From an uncultured Bacteroidia bacterium (GTDB taxonomy: Bacteria > Bacteroidota > Bacteroidia > Bacteroidales > UBA932): a stretch of DNA of 10,272 bases. A model generated the notes under the pieces. The model did no database searches and was not told where the DNA came from. It saw only the letters and a list, made by a program, of their open reading frames with translations. The position numbers were made by a program, and so were the translations under genes. Where the stretch lies: positions 1-10,272 of the forward strand of contig CADBUS010000168.1 of NCBI GenBank assembly GCA_902797895.1, read 5' to 3'. Positions 1 to 6,552 of the stretch are shown here, piece after piece. Positions within the stretch are counted from its first letter, which is position 1. Every line of letters begins with the position of its first letter.

Positions 1-53
1 CGCACAAACGCACAAAGCAAGCCCTTTTTGCTATACCACTTTGCTATACCACT
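1..53. repeat. Short tandem duplications at the window edge
   Basis: The octamer CGCACAAA is present twice in tandem at 1-8 and 9-16. A 13-base unit, TTGCTATACCACT, is present twice in tandem at 28-40 and 41-53. No reading frame with a start was identified here. The second unit runs straight into the structured repeat that begins near 41, so the duplication may have arisen at the repeat boundary. Whatever lies to the left of the window is unknown. Confidence 0.6.
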
Positions 54-227
54 AACCTACCGCACTTTATGCTTGCTGCGCAAGCACCCTCTTTAAACCC
101 CCAGCCGCTAATGCGGCAGCCCCCTATAGGTGGCATACGGTGCTTACAGCACCGGCCACTAAAGTGGCGGAAAAGCCAACACACTAATAGGTCGCAGAAG
201 TGGCCAGTCGCTAAAGCGACTTTTTAG
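41..227 (+). repeat. Structured intergenic repeat, copy 1 (array of mini-hairpins)
   Basis: This is the first of two copies; the other is at 8461-8665. Positions 103-227 align without gaps to 8541-8665 with 115 of 125 identical bases, and 41-69 aligns to 8461-8489. The core is six small hairpins in a row: GCCGC-taat-GCGGC (104-117), GCCCCC-tata with an imperfect right arm (119-134), GGTGC-ttaca-GCACC (139-153), GCCAC-taaa-GTGGC (155-168), GGTCGC-agaa-GTGGCC with two G.U pairs (190-205), and GTCGC-taaa-GCGAC (207-220). A run of five T follows the last one. A seventh hairpin, TGCTTGC-tgc-GCAAGCA, lies at 70-86. Here the element points against the preceding minus-strand gene. It may be an RNA-level element, a terminator array or a non-autonomous repeat family; I cannot name the family. 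Confidence 0.85.
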
Positions 228-253
228 GCACCCTCTGGCACCCCCTTTTATCT

Positions 254-1189
254 TTAGTGTCTTGAAACTATGAGCAGAGGCTCATCATTATCGAGGCAAC
301 GTTTTATATCTTTTCCGCCGCTTACAACCTTGCAGAAACTCAAATCCGGCCCCTCTACCTTTTTAACTCTCAACCTGCCGAGATAGGTGCGTGCCTCTCT
401 GCCGGCAACTGTGCGCAACTGATATACGCCAAAGGTCAAATCTGTATAAACTCCGTGTTTTGAGCCCAAATCTATATAAACCTCTTTCTGTTTGTTTGTG
501 GTCTCTCCGGCTCTCTCAATTATATCTGCATAGAGTGGATATGCGCTATCGTAAAACCTTTCTACCTCTCTGGATATATAGGATATAGCTTTTTCAAGCG
601 CACTTTGTCTTGAGCCGAACCAAGATGATGAACTCTCGTTGCTCTCCACGTGGAATGTGTTGCTGCTGATTATGGTGCCTGTCTGTATATCTTTCAGATT
701 TATAGAAAAGACTATAACTGCACGATATAAATCTCTGGTCTCCTTGCGAATCTTACCATTCTTCTCTTTGTGTTCGATTGTCTCGGTTTTTGATGTGGTG
801 GTTATATTGTAAACCATACCATCGGTAGCAAGAGAATAATCTGCATTATCGCTGTTTTCATCAAAATCTCTATCTACAACTTTAAATCTGAAAGCGTGGC
901 TCAATCCCTTAACAATCTCACTCCTTACAGCATCTGAGTAGCTGTCGTGATTTTGATTGATCTCGCCGGTTATTACGGCTGCCAATACATCAAGAACTTT
1001 AGAGCCGCTGCCATCTTGTTTTGTTTTAGGGGAGTAATCAAAGTTACCCACATAGACATTAAAGAGGTGATTTCTATCAAACCCAGGAAGTGTCTGCTCG
1101 CTTACATTCTCTTGAGCATAAGCTCTTTCAAGTGGCATTGCTGCAACCAATAGTGCGGCAACTGCAAATAGTTTGAACATCTTTTTCAT
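254..1189 (-). CDS. Exported CsgG-like protein with possible FlgT_C-like C-terminal domain
   Basis: The 311-residue product starts with a clear signal peptide: MKK, a hydrophobic stretch to about residue 18, and a likely cleavage after AYA at residue 25. There is no lipobox cysteine. Residues about 43-215 resemble the CsgG/LpoB-like fold: an opening VYVGNFDYS strand, SEIVKGLSHAFRFKVVDRD (a helix leading into a V-D-R-D strand), ADYSLATDGMVYNI, and a strand with LKDIQTGTIISS. Residues about 236-308 (VYIDLGSKHGVYTDLTFGVY, then GRLRVKKVEG) fit the C-terminal domain of FlgT-like proteins. Two cysteines (286 and 298) near the end could form a disulfide. In this fold such proteins usually act in the periplasm or at the outer membrane, in secretion or envelope assembly; the actual partner is unknown. 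It lies 79 bases downstream of the C69 peptidase gene on the same strand and may be co-transcribed. The family assignment is from memory of motif patterns and moderately sure. Confidence 0.75.
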   Translation of the reverse strand: MKKMFKLFAVAALLVAAMPLERAYAQENVSEQTLPGFDRNHLFNVYVGNFDYSPKTKQDGSGSKVLDVLAAVITGEINQNHDSYSDAVRSEIVKGLSHAFRFKVVDRDFDENSDNADYSLATDGMVYNITTTSKTETIEHKEKNGKIRKETRDLYRAVIVFSINLKDIQTGTIISSNTFHVESNESSSSWFGSRQSALEKAISYISREVERFYDSAYPLYADIIERAGETTNKQKEVYIDLGSKHGVYTDLTFGVYQLRTVAGREARTYLGRLRVKKVEGPDLSFCKVVSGGKDIKRCLDNDEPLLIVSRH

Positions 1190-1198
1190 ATTTCTCTC

Positions 1199-1227
1199 TT
1201 TTTTATTTCTTTTTTATTTCTTTTTTA
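1199..1227 (-). repeat. 11-base tandem repeat in the leader of the CsgG-like gene
   Basis: On the plus strand TTTTTTATTTC occurs twice in tandem (1199-1209 and 1210-1220) and a partial third copy follows to 1227. Read on the coding strand this is an A-rich leader (GAAATAAAAAA units) ending about 10 bases upstream of the start codon. A-rich leaders without a Shine-Dalgarno sequence are normal for Bacteroidota translation initiation; the exact tandem unit is prone to length change by slippage. Confidence 0.6.
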
Positions 1228-1268
1228 TCCCGACAGTTTTTGCTGCCATAAACAAATAATCAAAACAA

Positions 1269-2849
1269 TCAGAAGCCTCTGCCGTGCTTCATCCAGAGCT
1301 TCTCTTCCATCTCTTTCCAAGTATCTCTTGCAGCCTCGTAAATTTTTGCTGTATAGGCATTAAGCTCTGTTGCTGTGGCATTTTTGGAAAGTTGCTCCAA
1401 TCCGCCAAAGGCCTCTTCCTCTATCTTGAGAATATTCTCCTGTACCATCTGTTTATTCTCTTGCCAAGCTACGGTAGCAAGCCTGTTAGGGCGGCGGAAC
1501 TGCCAGAGCACGCTCTCCGGATAGTATTTCTTTTGCCCGCAGAAGTTAAATGCCTCAGGCAGAGAGGTATTGCCGGCAAAGATTGGAATCCTCGGACTTT
1601 GCCCGGGGTTGTCTGCTCCCCACCAACATATTCCTCCAACTGCATCCGGCAACCAGTTTCTAAGCTGGATTACAGTGGAGTAGGAGCACCACGCCACAGC
1701 CACCGTCCTTCTGAACTCAATTGTTTCCGGAGCTATTGTGTTGAGCATATTGCGCATAGGTGTGCTAAGCCAAGGATTTGCCACAGGGCTTATTACTTTT
1801 TTGGTGGCAGGCTTGCCATATATGCTTTTAGGTGCCTCTTTATCAGGTGTTTCAACCAATACATTTTGGCACATATCAAAAGGAGTTCCCTCGTATGTGC
1901 TTCTGAAGAGCTCCATTACCTTTCTTACATCTACCTTCTCATCCGGTTTTACTGAAAACGGCAACTCATCCATATCGTAGGTAAGATTGAGCGATGGGGC
2001 TAATGAGTTGAGTATAAAGAACTCTCTATCCAAAAAGTTCTTGCCCTTGGCGTATGAGGCGTTAAAGGCTTTCCAGAATATAAACTCCCCCTTACCATCC
2101 CACAGGCCATATTCAAGCGCAACCTTTTCTGCATTGTCTGATGCCATAAAATTCGCTTTGTCTTTGCGCTCCATCTTTCCTATGCGCGGTATGTTGGCAG
2201 AAACTGCCACGTGGTCGTCCGGTACACGCTTGGCTGCCCATACGGCTCCTATTTTATTCTTTCCGCACCCTACAATCTCAAACATCCATACCTCATTCTT
2301 ATCTGCAACCGTAAGGCACTCTCCTGTATCGGCATAGCCGTACTTTTCTGCAAGTGAGCCCATTAGCTTAATGGCATCGCGAGCATTGTCGCATCTTTGC
2401 AGGGCTATTCTGGCCAGGTCTTCTATCATAAAGAGGGCATCCTTGTTTACAAGGGTATCCGGCCCTACAAAGGTGGATTCTCCAATGCCAAGTTGCTTCT
2501 CGTTCATAGATGGGTAGCCGGTATTGAGATAGGCGTATGTCTTTTCTGCCTGCGGAATCTCCCCCACATATTTTACACCTGTTGTATCTCCCTTGAACTT
2601 AGTCCATCTGGTACCTCTGTAAATCTTTTCTGTATCGCCCTTTTTGTGTGTTGCGGCAGGCTCTATGGAAACCCACGTATGGGAAACTCCATCGCAGGTG
2701 TGCGATGTTATAACGGAGCCATCTTTAGATGCAAGTCTGCCAACCATTATGCTGGTACACTCATTATCTCCAAAATAGGGGTCAAGTTGGGCGGATAGTT
2801 TTAATACACAGCCCATAACAAATACTGCAAGTAGAAACACTCTTTTCAT
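1269..2849 (-). CDS. Exported C69-family dipeptidase (Ntn hydrolase)
   Basis: The 526-residue product has a signal peptide (MKR, hydrophobic core, probable cleavage after LSA at residue 20). About ten residues later comes Cys31 in ECTSIMVGRLASKDGS, the family signature in which the cysteine becomes the N-terminal nucleophile after a short propeptide is removed. Further family blocks are TVADKNEVWMFEIVG, the VWAAKRVPDDHVAVSAN region, PFSVKPDEKVDVRKVMELFRSTYEGTPFDM (split: PFSVKPDEKV and MELFRSTYEGTPFDM) and AWCSYSTVIQLRNW near residue 390. Length is typical of Bacteroidales members. The expected activity is hydrolysis of dipeptides outside the cytoplasm. Cys14 in VMGC is a weak lipobox, so a lipoprotein is possible but less likely than signal-peptidase I cleavage. 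It is the first gene of a probable two-gene unit with the CsgG-like gene and is divergent from the unknown exported protein at 2963. Confidence 0.9.
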   Translation of the reverse strand: MKRVFLLAVFVMGCVLKLSAQLDPYFGDNECTSIMVGRLASKDGSVITSHTCDGVSHTWVSIEPAATHKKGDTEKIYRGTRWTKFKGDTTGVKYVGEIPQAEKTYAYLNTGYPSMNEKQLGIGESTFVGPDTLVNKDALFMIEDLARIALQRCDNARDAIKLMGSLAEKYGYADTGECLTVADKNEVWMFEIVGCGKNKIGAVWAAKRVPDDHVAVSANIPRIGKMERKDKANFMASDNAEKVALEYGLWDGKGEFIFWKAFNASYAKGKNFLDREFFILNSLAPSLNLTYDMDELPFSVKPDEKVDVRKVMELFRSTYEGTPFDMCQNVLVETPDKEAPKSIYGKPATKKVISPVANPWLSTPMRNMLNTIAPETIEFRRTVAVAWCSYSTVIQLRNWLPDAVGGICWWGADNPGQSPRIPIFAGNTSLPEAFNFCGQKKYYPESVLWQFRRPNRLATVAWQENKQMVQENILKIEEEAFGGLEQLSKNATATELNAYTAKIYEAARDTWKEMEEKLWMKHGRGF

Positions 2850-2876
2850 AAAAAAAGATTTATTAAGTAATTGTTA

Positions 2877-2884
2877 CAAATTTA
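2877..2884 (-). promoter_or_regulatory. Probable -7 box of the C69 peptidase promoter
   Basis: The minus strand reads TAAATTTG here, a perfect match to the Bacteroidota -7 consensus TAnnTTTG, 27 bases upstream of the start codon. No good TTTG was found at the usual -33 distance, so this rests on one box in an AT-rich region. Confidence 0.5.
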
Positions 2885-2903
2885 ATAATTATTGGCAATT
2901 TCC

Positions 2904-2935
2904 TTTGTTTTTCTCTGCCCAATGGAGTATTTTTG
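2904..2935 (+). promoter_or_regulatory. Bacteroidota-type promoter of the unknown exported protein
   Basis: TTTG at 2904-2907 and TATTTTTG at 2928-2935 match the -33 and -7 consensus perfectly with a 20-base spacer. Transcription would start near 2942 and leave a leader of about 20 bases. The -7 box covers a TTG at 2933 that would otherwise be an upstream in-frame start, which argues for the ATG at 2963 as the real start. Confidence 0.75.
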
Positions 2936-2962
2936 GAATGTAAAACCAGAAAACTAATAACT

Positions 2963-4201
2963 ATGCAGACAAAATCATTCTTAAGGATGGCCCTGGTGGC
3001 CACCTTGGCTTTGGGCCTATCTGTTTCTGCCCAGGCCCAGCTCAAAGGAGTTTTGAACAAGGCAAAAAAGGCTGTTAAAGATAAGGCGGAAAAGGTTGTG
3101 GATGAAACACTCAACCAAACCAAAAAAAAGGCTGCCGAAACAGCTAAAAGCACAGCTAATTCCGTTGGTGATAAAGCAGAAGAGGCGGGCATTAAACTTC
3201 CAGTTGCACTCTCTTCCGGCCCCGAGACACCTAAAATTATGGCTATGGATGAGACTCGTTCAGACTATGATGCCACAGGAAAGTATATAAACGAGGTGGC
3301 CTGGGGGTTGAGAAAAACTTCTCTTGCTGAGGCTAAAGCCTTGGCGGATAAGCTGAATACGCGTGCCAAGTGGGTAAATCAAACTCTTAGTGATATAGAG
3401 AGTGGTAAGGTGGCAGCTGATGCGGAGCTTACTCTCAACCTTAGAAAAGAGCTTGGTAACTGGGCGGCATTCTACTCAAAGTTGGGCTCAATTATGAATC
3501 TGATGAACTTTGTAACCTATCAGAAAGATGACAACGGGTTATTTTTCTATCAAGGCACACCTATGTTTATGTGCGGAGTACACGTAAGCGGTATTGAGGC
3601 AAGCGAATCGGGAGTAAAAAGGGGTAAGAGTTTGATATTCACCCGTAAAGATAATAAATCGTTCTTCTGCTCGTCGTCAATGGAGCCTATTGTTGCAGAC
3701 GAAGAGGATATAAGAGTTGCAAAATTGGATTACAATATGGCTCTCAATATTGCAGCTATGTTTGAGGGCTATCCTCTGGAGTGGTGCCGTCAGACAAGGC
3801 GTGGTGTAGAGAAAGATACATACGATATCTACTATCATAAAGCCCTCTCATATCATAGTACTCTTAAAGATGCGATAGCCGGTAACTCCGTAGATAACTT
3901 AGTGTTCAAGCCTATGCCAAAGGCGGGTAGCCTCAATGCCTCATTAAAGGCCAAGGCTCTTCAGCTGCAAAAGGTTAAGAATAAAGATTGTGTAGATGTT
4001 GTAATTGTAAGCAACTCCTGGGAGGTGCAGAAAAATTCGCTCGGCACTCCTGTGCGCCGTGTGGTTTATGGCTACTCCATCTCAAAGACAAAGCACGGTA
4101 ATATGGCCACAAGAGTCTCTTGGGCAGAGGATTATAAATCGGGCAAATATGGCGCTCTCCACGCTTATGGTGTAGGTATGGAGTCGTTCTATGTGAAATA
4201 G
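2963..4201 (+). CDS. Exported protein of unknown function with Lys/Ala-rich helical N-terminus
   Basis: I do not recognise this 412-residue protein. The ATG at 2963 is preferred over an in-frame TTG at 2933 because it gives a clean signal peptide (MQTKSFLRMALVATLALGLS, cleavage likely after AQA at residue 25) and because the TTG lies in the promoter. Residues about 28-75 are rich in Lys, Ala, Glu and Thr with a heptad/11-mer rhythm (LNKAKKAVKDKAEKVVDE, then TKKKAAETAKSTANSVGDKA), like a coiled coil or LEA-type amphipathic helix. The remaining 330 residues look globular, with aromatic segments such as NGLFFYQGTPMFMCGV and GYPLEWCRQTRR and four cysteines. Expected location is the periplasm or cell envelope. 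It has its own promoter and a terminator at 4225-4265, so it is probably transcribed alone. Confidence 0.85.
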   Translation: MQTKSFLRMALVATLALGLSVSAQAQLKGVLNKAKKAVKDKAEKVVDETLNQTKKKAAETAKSTANSVGDKAEEAGIKLPVALSSGPETPKIMAMDETRSDYDATGKYINEVAWGLRKTSLAEAKALADKLNTRAKWVNQTLSDIESGKVAADAELTLNLRKELGNWAAFYSKLGSIMNLMNFVTYQKDDNGLFFYQGTPMFMCGVHVSGIEASESGVKRGKSLIFTRKDNKSFFCSSSMEPIVADEEDIRVAKLDYNMALNIAAMFEGYPLEWCRQTRRGVEKDTYDIYYHKALSYHSTLKDAIAGNSVDNLVFKPMPKAGSLNASLKAKALQLQKVKNKDCVDVVIVSNSWEVQKNSLGTPVRRVVYGYSISKTKHGNMATRVSWAEDYKSGKYGALHAYGVGMESFYVK

Positions 4202-4223
4202 CAGAGCCTATTTTATATCTTAA

Positions 4224-4253
4224 TTTGGGTTCAAGGTTATTTAATTAACTTTG
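4224..4253 (+). promoter_or_regulatory. Probable promoter of the RluA-family gene, overlapping a terminator
   Basis: TTTG at 4224-4227 and TAACTTTG at 4246-4253 match the Bacteroidota -33 and -7 boxes, with an 18-base spacer. The -7 box is the start of the right arm of the terminator hairpin. Transcription would begin around 4260, giving a leader of about ten bases before the ATG at 4271. The same octamer is used as the probable -7 box of gmk. Confidence 0.55.
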
Positions 4254-4265
4254 AGCCCAATTTTT
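4225..4265 (+). terminator. Intrinsic terminator of the unknown exported protein
   Basis: A 15-base left arm (4225-4239, TTGGGTTCAAGGTTA) pairs with 4246-4260 (TAACTTTGAGCCCAA) across a six-base loop, using two G.U pairs, and is followed by TTTTT at 4261-4265. The wobble pairs favour the plus-strand RNA. It ends ten bases upstream of the next start codon. Confidence 0.8.
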
Positions 4266-4270
4266 ATCTA

Positions 4271-5062
4271 ATGATGGAGAATAAGTATTATAGGAAGTTG
4301 GAGAGGAGGGAGGTTGAGGATATTGCCGAGCGCATTCTCTTTGAGGACAACCATTTTCTGCTCTTTAACAAGAGAAGCGGGGAGATAGTGCAGGGGGATA
4401 AGACGGCAGATGAGCCTTTGAGCGAAACCCTAAAGGCCTTTATCGCACAGAGAGATGGCAAGCAGGGGCAGGTCTTTATGGGAGTGGCACACCGCTTAGA
4501 CAGGCCGGTGAGCGGAGTGGTTGTATTTGCCAAAACATCAAAGGGTTTGGAGCGTTTTAATGCTCTTTTGCGTGATGGAGAGGTCCATAAAACCTATTGG
4601 GCTTTGGTGCATACTCCTGAGAAAGGGGTGGTGGATAGTGTGGCTAATCCCGATGGCTGGGTGGAGCTTAGCGGCTATCTCTATCGCGATGAAAAAAAGA
4701 ATAAATCATTTCTCTATAAGGGAGAAGGGGAACCACCGCAGGGCTATAAGCAGGCGAGGCTGCTCTATCGCATCATTAAAGTTTTAGACAATTATACTCT
4801 GCTGGAGGTTAGGCTCTTAACAGGCCGTCACCATCAGATAAGGGCGCAGCTCTCCAATATGGGTTGCCCTATAAAGGGGGATTTGAAATATGGGGCACGC
4901 CGCTCCAATGCCGATGGCTCTATCTGCCTGCACGCCAAGATGGTAGAGTTTGAAAATCCTATCGGGAGAAAAAATGCAAAGGGGGAGCTAACCGGTACAA
5001 ATTCGGTTATAAAAGTAGAGGCTCCGCTATTGGGGGAGTTGCATAGATTATTGGAACATTAA
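4271..5062 (+). CDS. RluA-family RNA pseudouridine synthase
   Basis: The 263-residue product isomerises uridine to pseudouridine in RNA. The catalytic motif is HRLDRPVSG at residues 74-82, with Asp77 as the nucleophile. KTYWALV (about 107-113) and LTGRHHQIRAQL (183-194) are the other conserved RluA blocks, and CLHAKMVEFENP matches the usual end of the fold. There is no N-terminal S4 domain, so it is a short, single-domain member; the substrate (rRNA or tRNA position) cannot be told from sequence alone. The start is ATGATG at 4271; either ATG could serve. It is followed after 35 bases by the SDR gene on the same strand, with no terminator or promoter seen between, so the two are probably co-transcribed. 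Confidence 0.93.
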   Translation: MMENKYYRKLERREVEDIAERILFEDNHFLLFNKRSGEIVQGDKTADEPLSETLKAFIAQRDGKQGQVFMGVAHRLDRPVSGVVVFAKTSKGLERFNALLRDGEVHKTYWALVHTPEKGVVDSVANPDGWVELSGYLYRDEKKNKSFLYKGEGEPPQGYKQARLLYRIIKVLDNYTLLEVRLLTGRHHQIRAQLSNMGCPIKGDLKYGARRSNADGSICLHAKMVEFENPIGRKNAKGELTGTNSVIKVEAPLLGELHRLLEH

Positions 5063-5097
5063 AGCTATCTGGTTATATACAAGTAGATTACAAGAGT

Positions 5098-5886
5098 ATG
5101 AAAAGAGCAGTTATAATGGGGGCTACTTCCGGAATTGGATATGAGGTGGCAAAGCTCCTTGCACAAAAGGGGTGGAGAGTGGGAATAGCCGGCCGCAGAG
5201 AGGAGAAATTGCAAGCTCTGGAGCAGCTTTTTCCGCAGCAGATAGCATATCAGATTATAGACATAGAGAAAGATGATGCGCCAGAACTGCTTGAGCAACT
5301 GATAGATAAAATAGGGGGGATGGAACTCTATTTTCACTCGTCGGGAGTGGGGTTTCAGAATAAGGAGCTTGAGGAAAGGGCGGAGCTTGCCACCTGTGCA
5401 GTGAATGTAACGGGCTTTACAAGAATGGTTTTGGCAGCTTGGCACTACTTTACTAAGCGGCAGGAGAGTACTCCCGATTTTTGTGGTGGGCAGATAGCTG
5501 TAATAAGCTCCGTAGCCTCTACTCGCGGGCTTGGTCCGGCAGCTGCCTACTCAGCTTCTAAAGCCTACAACAAGGCTTATATTCAAGCACTTAACCAACT
5601 TAGCAATAGTACTCGTGCGAACTCTTTGCAAAAAGGTGGCTCTTCAAAGAGCAAGCCTCTAAAAATCTGCTTTACAGAAATTAGGCCCGGATTTGTAGAT
5701 ACTCCTTTGTTAGATACCCAAAAGTACCGCTATCCTATGCTTTTGCAACCGCAAAAGGTTGCAGAAAAGATTGTTAGGGCTGTGGAGAAAAAACGGCGGG
5801 TTGCAATTATTGATTGGCGTTATAAGATACTTGTCTTTTTCTGGAGGCTGATTCCTCGGCCTTTATGGGAACGAATAAAATTATAA
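5098..5886 (+). CDS. Short-chain dehydrogenase/reductase (SDR)
   Basis: The 262-residue product has the Rossmann nucleotide-binding motif GATSGIG at residues 8-14, AGRR at 31-34 (a basic pair that fits NADPH preference), an SSGVG in the place of the usual NNAG (81-85), Asn103, Ser138, and the catalytic YSASK with Tyr151 and Lys155. IRPGFVDTPL follows at 196-205. Between the YxxxK helix and this strand there is an extra, Ser/Lys-rich stretch (about 169-188) not usual in the family; a small hairpin (5639-5652) lies in the DNA there. The hydrophobic, basic C-terminus (ILVFFWRLIPRPLWERI) may be membrane-associated. The substrate is unknown. The gene converges on nadD and overlaps it by six bases; the stop codons share TTATAA. 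Confidence 0.92.
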   Translation: MKRAVIMGATSGIGYEVAKLLAQKGWRVGIAGRREEKLQALEQLFPQQIAYQIIDIEKDDAPELLEQLIDKIGGMELYFHSSGVGFQNKELEERAELATCAVNVTGFTRMVLAAWHYFTKRQESTPDFCGGQIAVISSVASTRGLGPAAAYSASKAYNKAYIQALNQLSNSTRANSLQKGGSSKSKPLKICFTEIRPGFVDTPLLDTQKYRYPMLLQPQKVAEKIVRAVEKKRRVAIIDWRYKILVFFWRLIPRPLWERIKL

Positions 5887-6546
5887 GTTACGGAGAGCTG
5901 TGGAGGAGATGTTGTTGAGCGGAGCATCTTGCAGATAGAGCGCGTGGTATTTGCGGCAAATGGTTTTAACTCTGTAACCTTTTCTGGGATAAACAATTAC
6001 CTTATACTCTTTTAGCAGCTCCTCTCCGCGATACCAGCGCGGCATTGCGGCAATGCTATCTGCTCCAACAACTATGATAAACTCGCAATCCGGCTCTCTT
6101 TTTTGTAGTTCTTTGAGGGTGTTGAATGTGTAGAGAGGTTCACTCAGATGAAATTCTATATCATTTACTATAACCTTATTGCATTTAATTTTTGAGAGAT
6201 TGAGAATCTCCCCTTGCCATCTTTTTTTGTTGGCAGCATTTGGAACTTTTGGAGCATTTGGAACTTTTGTGTCCGGCTTTATTTCTTTATACTGTTTAGC
6301 CAATTGTAAGTTTTTACTTTCAATCTTTTGTTTCAGCTCTTTGTTGAAGGGGAATATGGCCTTTTTAAGAGCGGTGAGCCTCTGCTGCGGCTGAGCAAGT
6401 ATCTGCTTATCTTTGAATGGGTTGTGAGGGCTGAGCACCATATCAAACCTATCTATTGCACAGTTGAGTATAATATATTCAGCTATGCCCAAATGGCCGT
6501 AATGCAGAGGATTGAATGAGCCAAAATAGAGTGCAACCCGTTTCAT
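5881..6546 (-). CDS. nadD: Nicotinate-nucleotide adenylyltransferase, C-terminally short and with an insertion
   Basis: NadD joins nicotinate mononucleotide and ATP to deaminoNAD in NAD synthesis in the cytoplasm. The nucleotidyltransferase motif GSFNPLHYGHL is at residues 9-19 and the SSTxxR motif (ISSTALR) at 213-219. IEFHLSEPLYTFNTL and VVGADSIAAMPRWY are the usual central blocks. Two things are odd. First, about 50 Lys/Asn-rich residues are inserted between TALKKAIF and KVIVNDIEFHL, including the repeat KVPNAPKVPNA. Second, the protein stops two residues after ISSTALR, whereas family members normally continue about 25 residues. I found no frameshifted continuation in the downstream 60 bases. 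All catalytic motifs remain, so it may be functional. The gene begins 6 bases after gmk and is co-transcribed with it. Confidence 0.9.
   Translation of the reverse strand: MKRVALYFGSFNPLHYGHLGIAEYIILNCAIDRFDMVLSPHNPFKDKQILAQPQQRLTALKKAIFPFNKELKQKIESKNLQLAKQYKEIKPDTKVPNAPKVPNAANKKRWQGEILNLSKIKCNKVIVNDIEFHLSEPLYTFNTLKELQKREPDCEFIIVVGADSIAAMPRWYRGEELLKEYKVIVYPRKGYRVKTICRKYHALYLQDAPLNNISSTALRNL
6236..6271 (-). repeat. 18-base tandem duplication within nadD
   Basis: GCATTTGGAACTTTTG begins both 18-base units (6236-6253 and 6254-6271); the first 16 bases are identical. On the coding strand the units give KVPNAP and KVPNAA. The duplication lies in the Lys-rich insertion absent from typical NadD. 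Confidence 0.8.
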
Positions 6547-6552
6547 CTGAGC

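Noticed and set aside
98..187. Open frame through the hairpin array (Pro/Ala-rich peptide ending in TAA TAG in both copies)
   Set aside because: No start codon in copy 1, no leader signal, and differences between the copies are mostly amino-acid changing. The stem-loop structure explains the sequence better.
41..227. CRISPR array
   Set aside because: No regular repeat-spacer pattern; the short palindromic units differ from each other and lack spacers of constant length.
391..588. Plus-strand ORF of 65 codons
   Set aside because: It lies antisense within the CsgG-like gene and has no family features, promoter or leader.
1284..1955. Plus-strand ORF of 223 codons
   Set aside because: Antisense shadow of the C69 peptidase gene; the composition is that of a reversed coding frame and no domain is seen.
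2863..3192. Minus-strand ORF of 109 codons
   Set aside because: Antisense to the start of the exported protein and across both promoters; its Ala/Leu/Phe-rich product is the reverse reading of the Lys/Ala-rich helix.
5065..5445. Minus-strand ORF of 126 codons
   Set aside because: Antisense to the SDR gene; no signature or leader.
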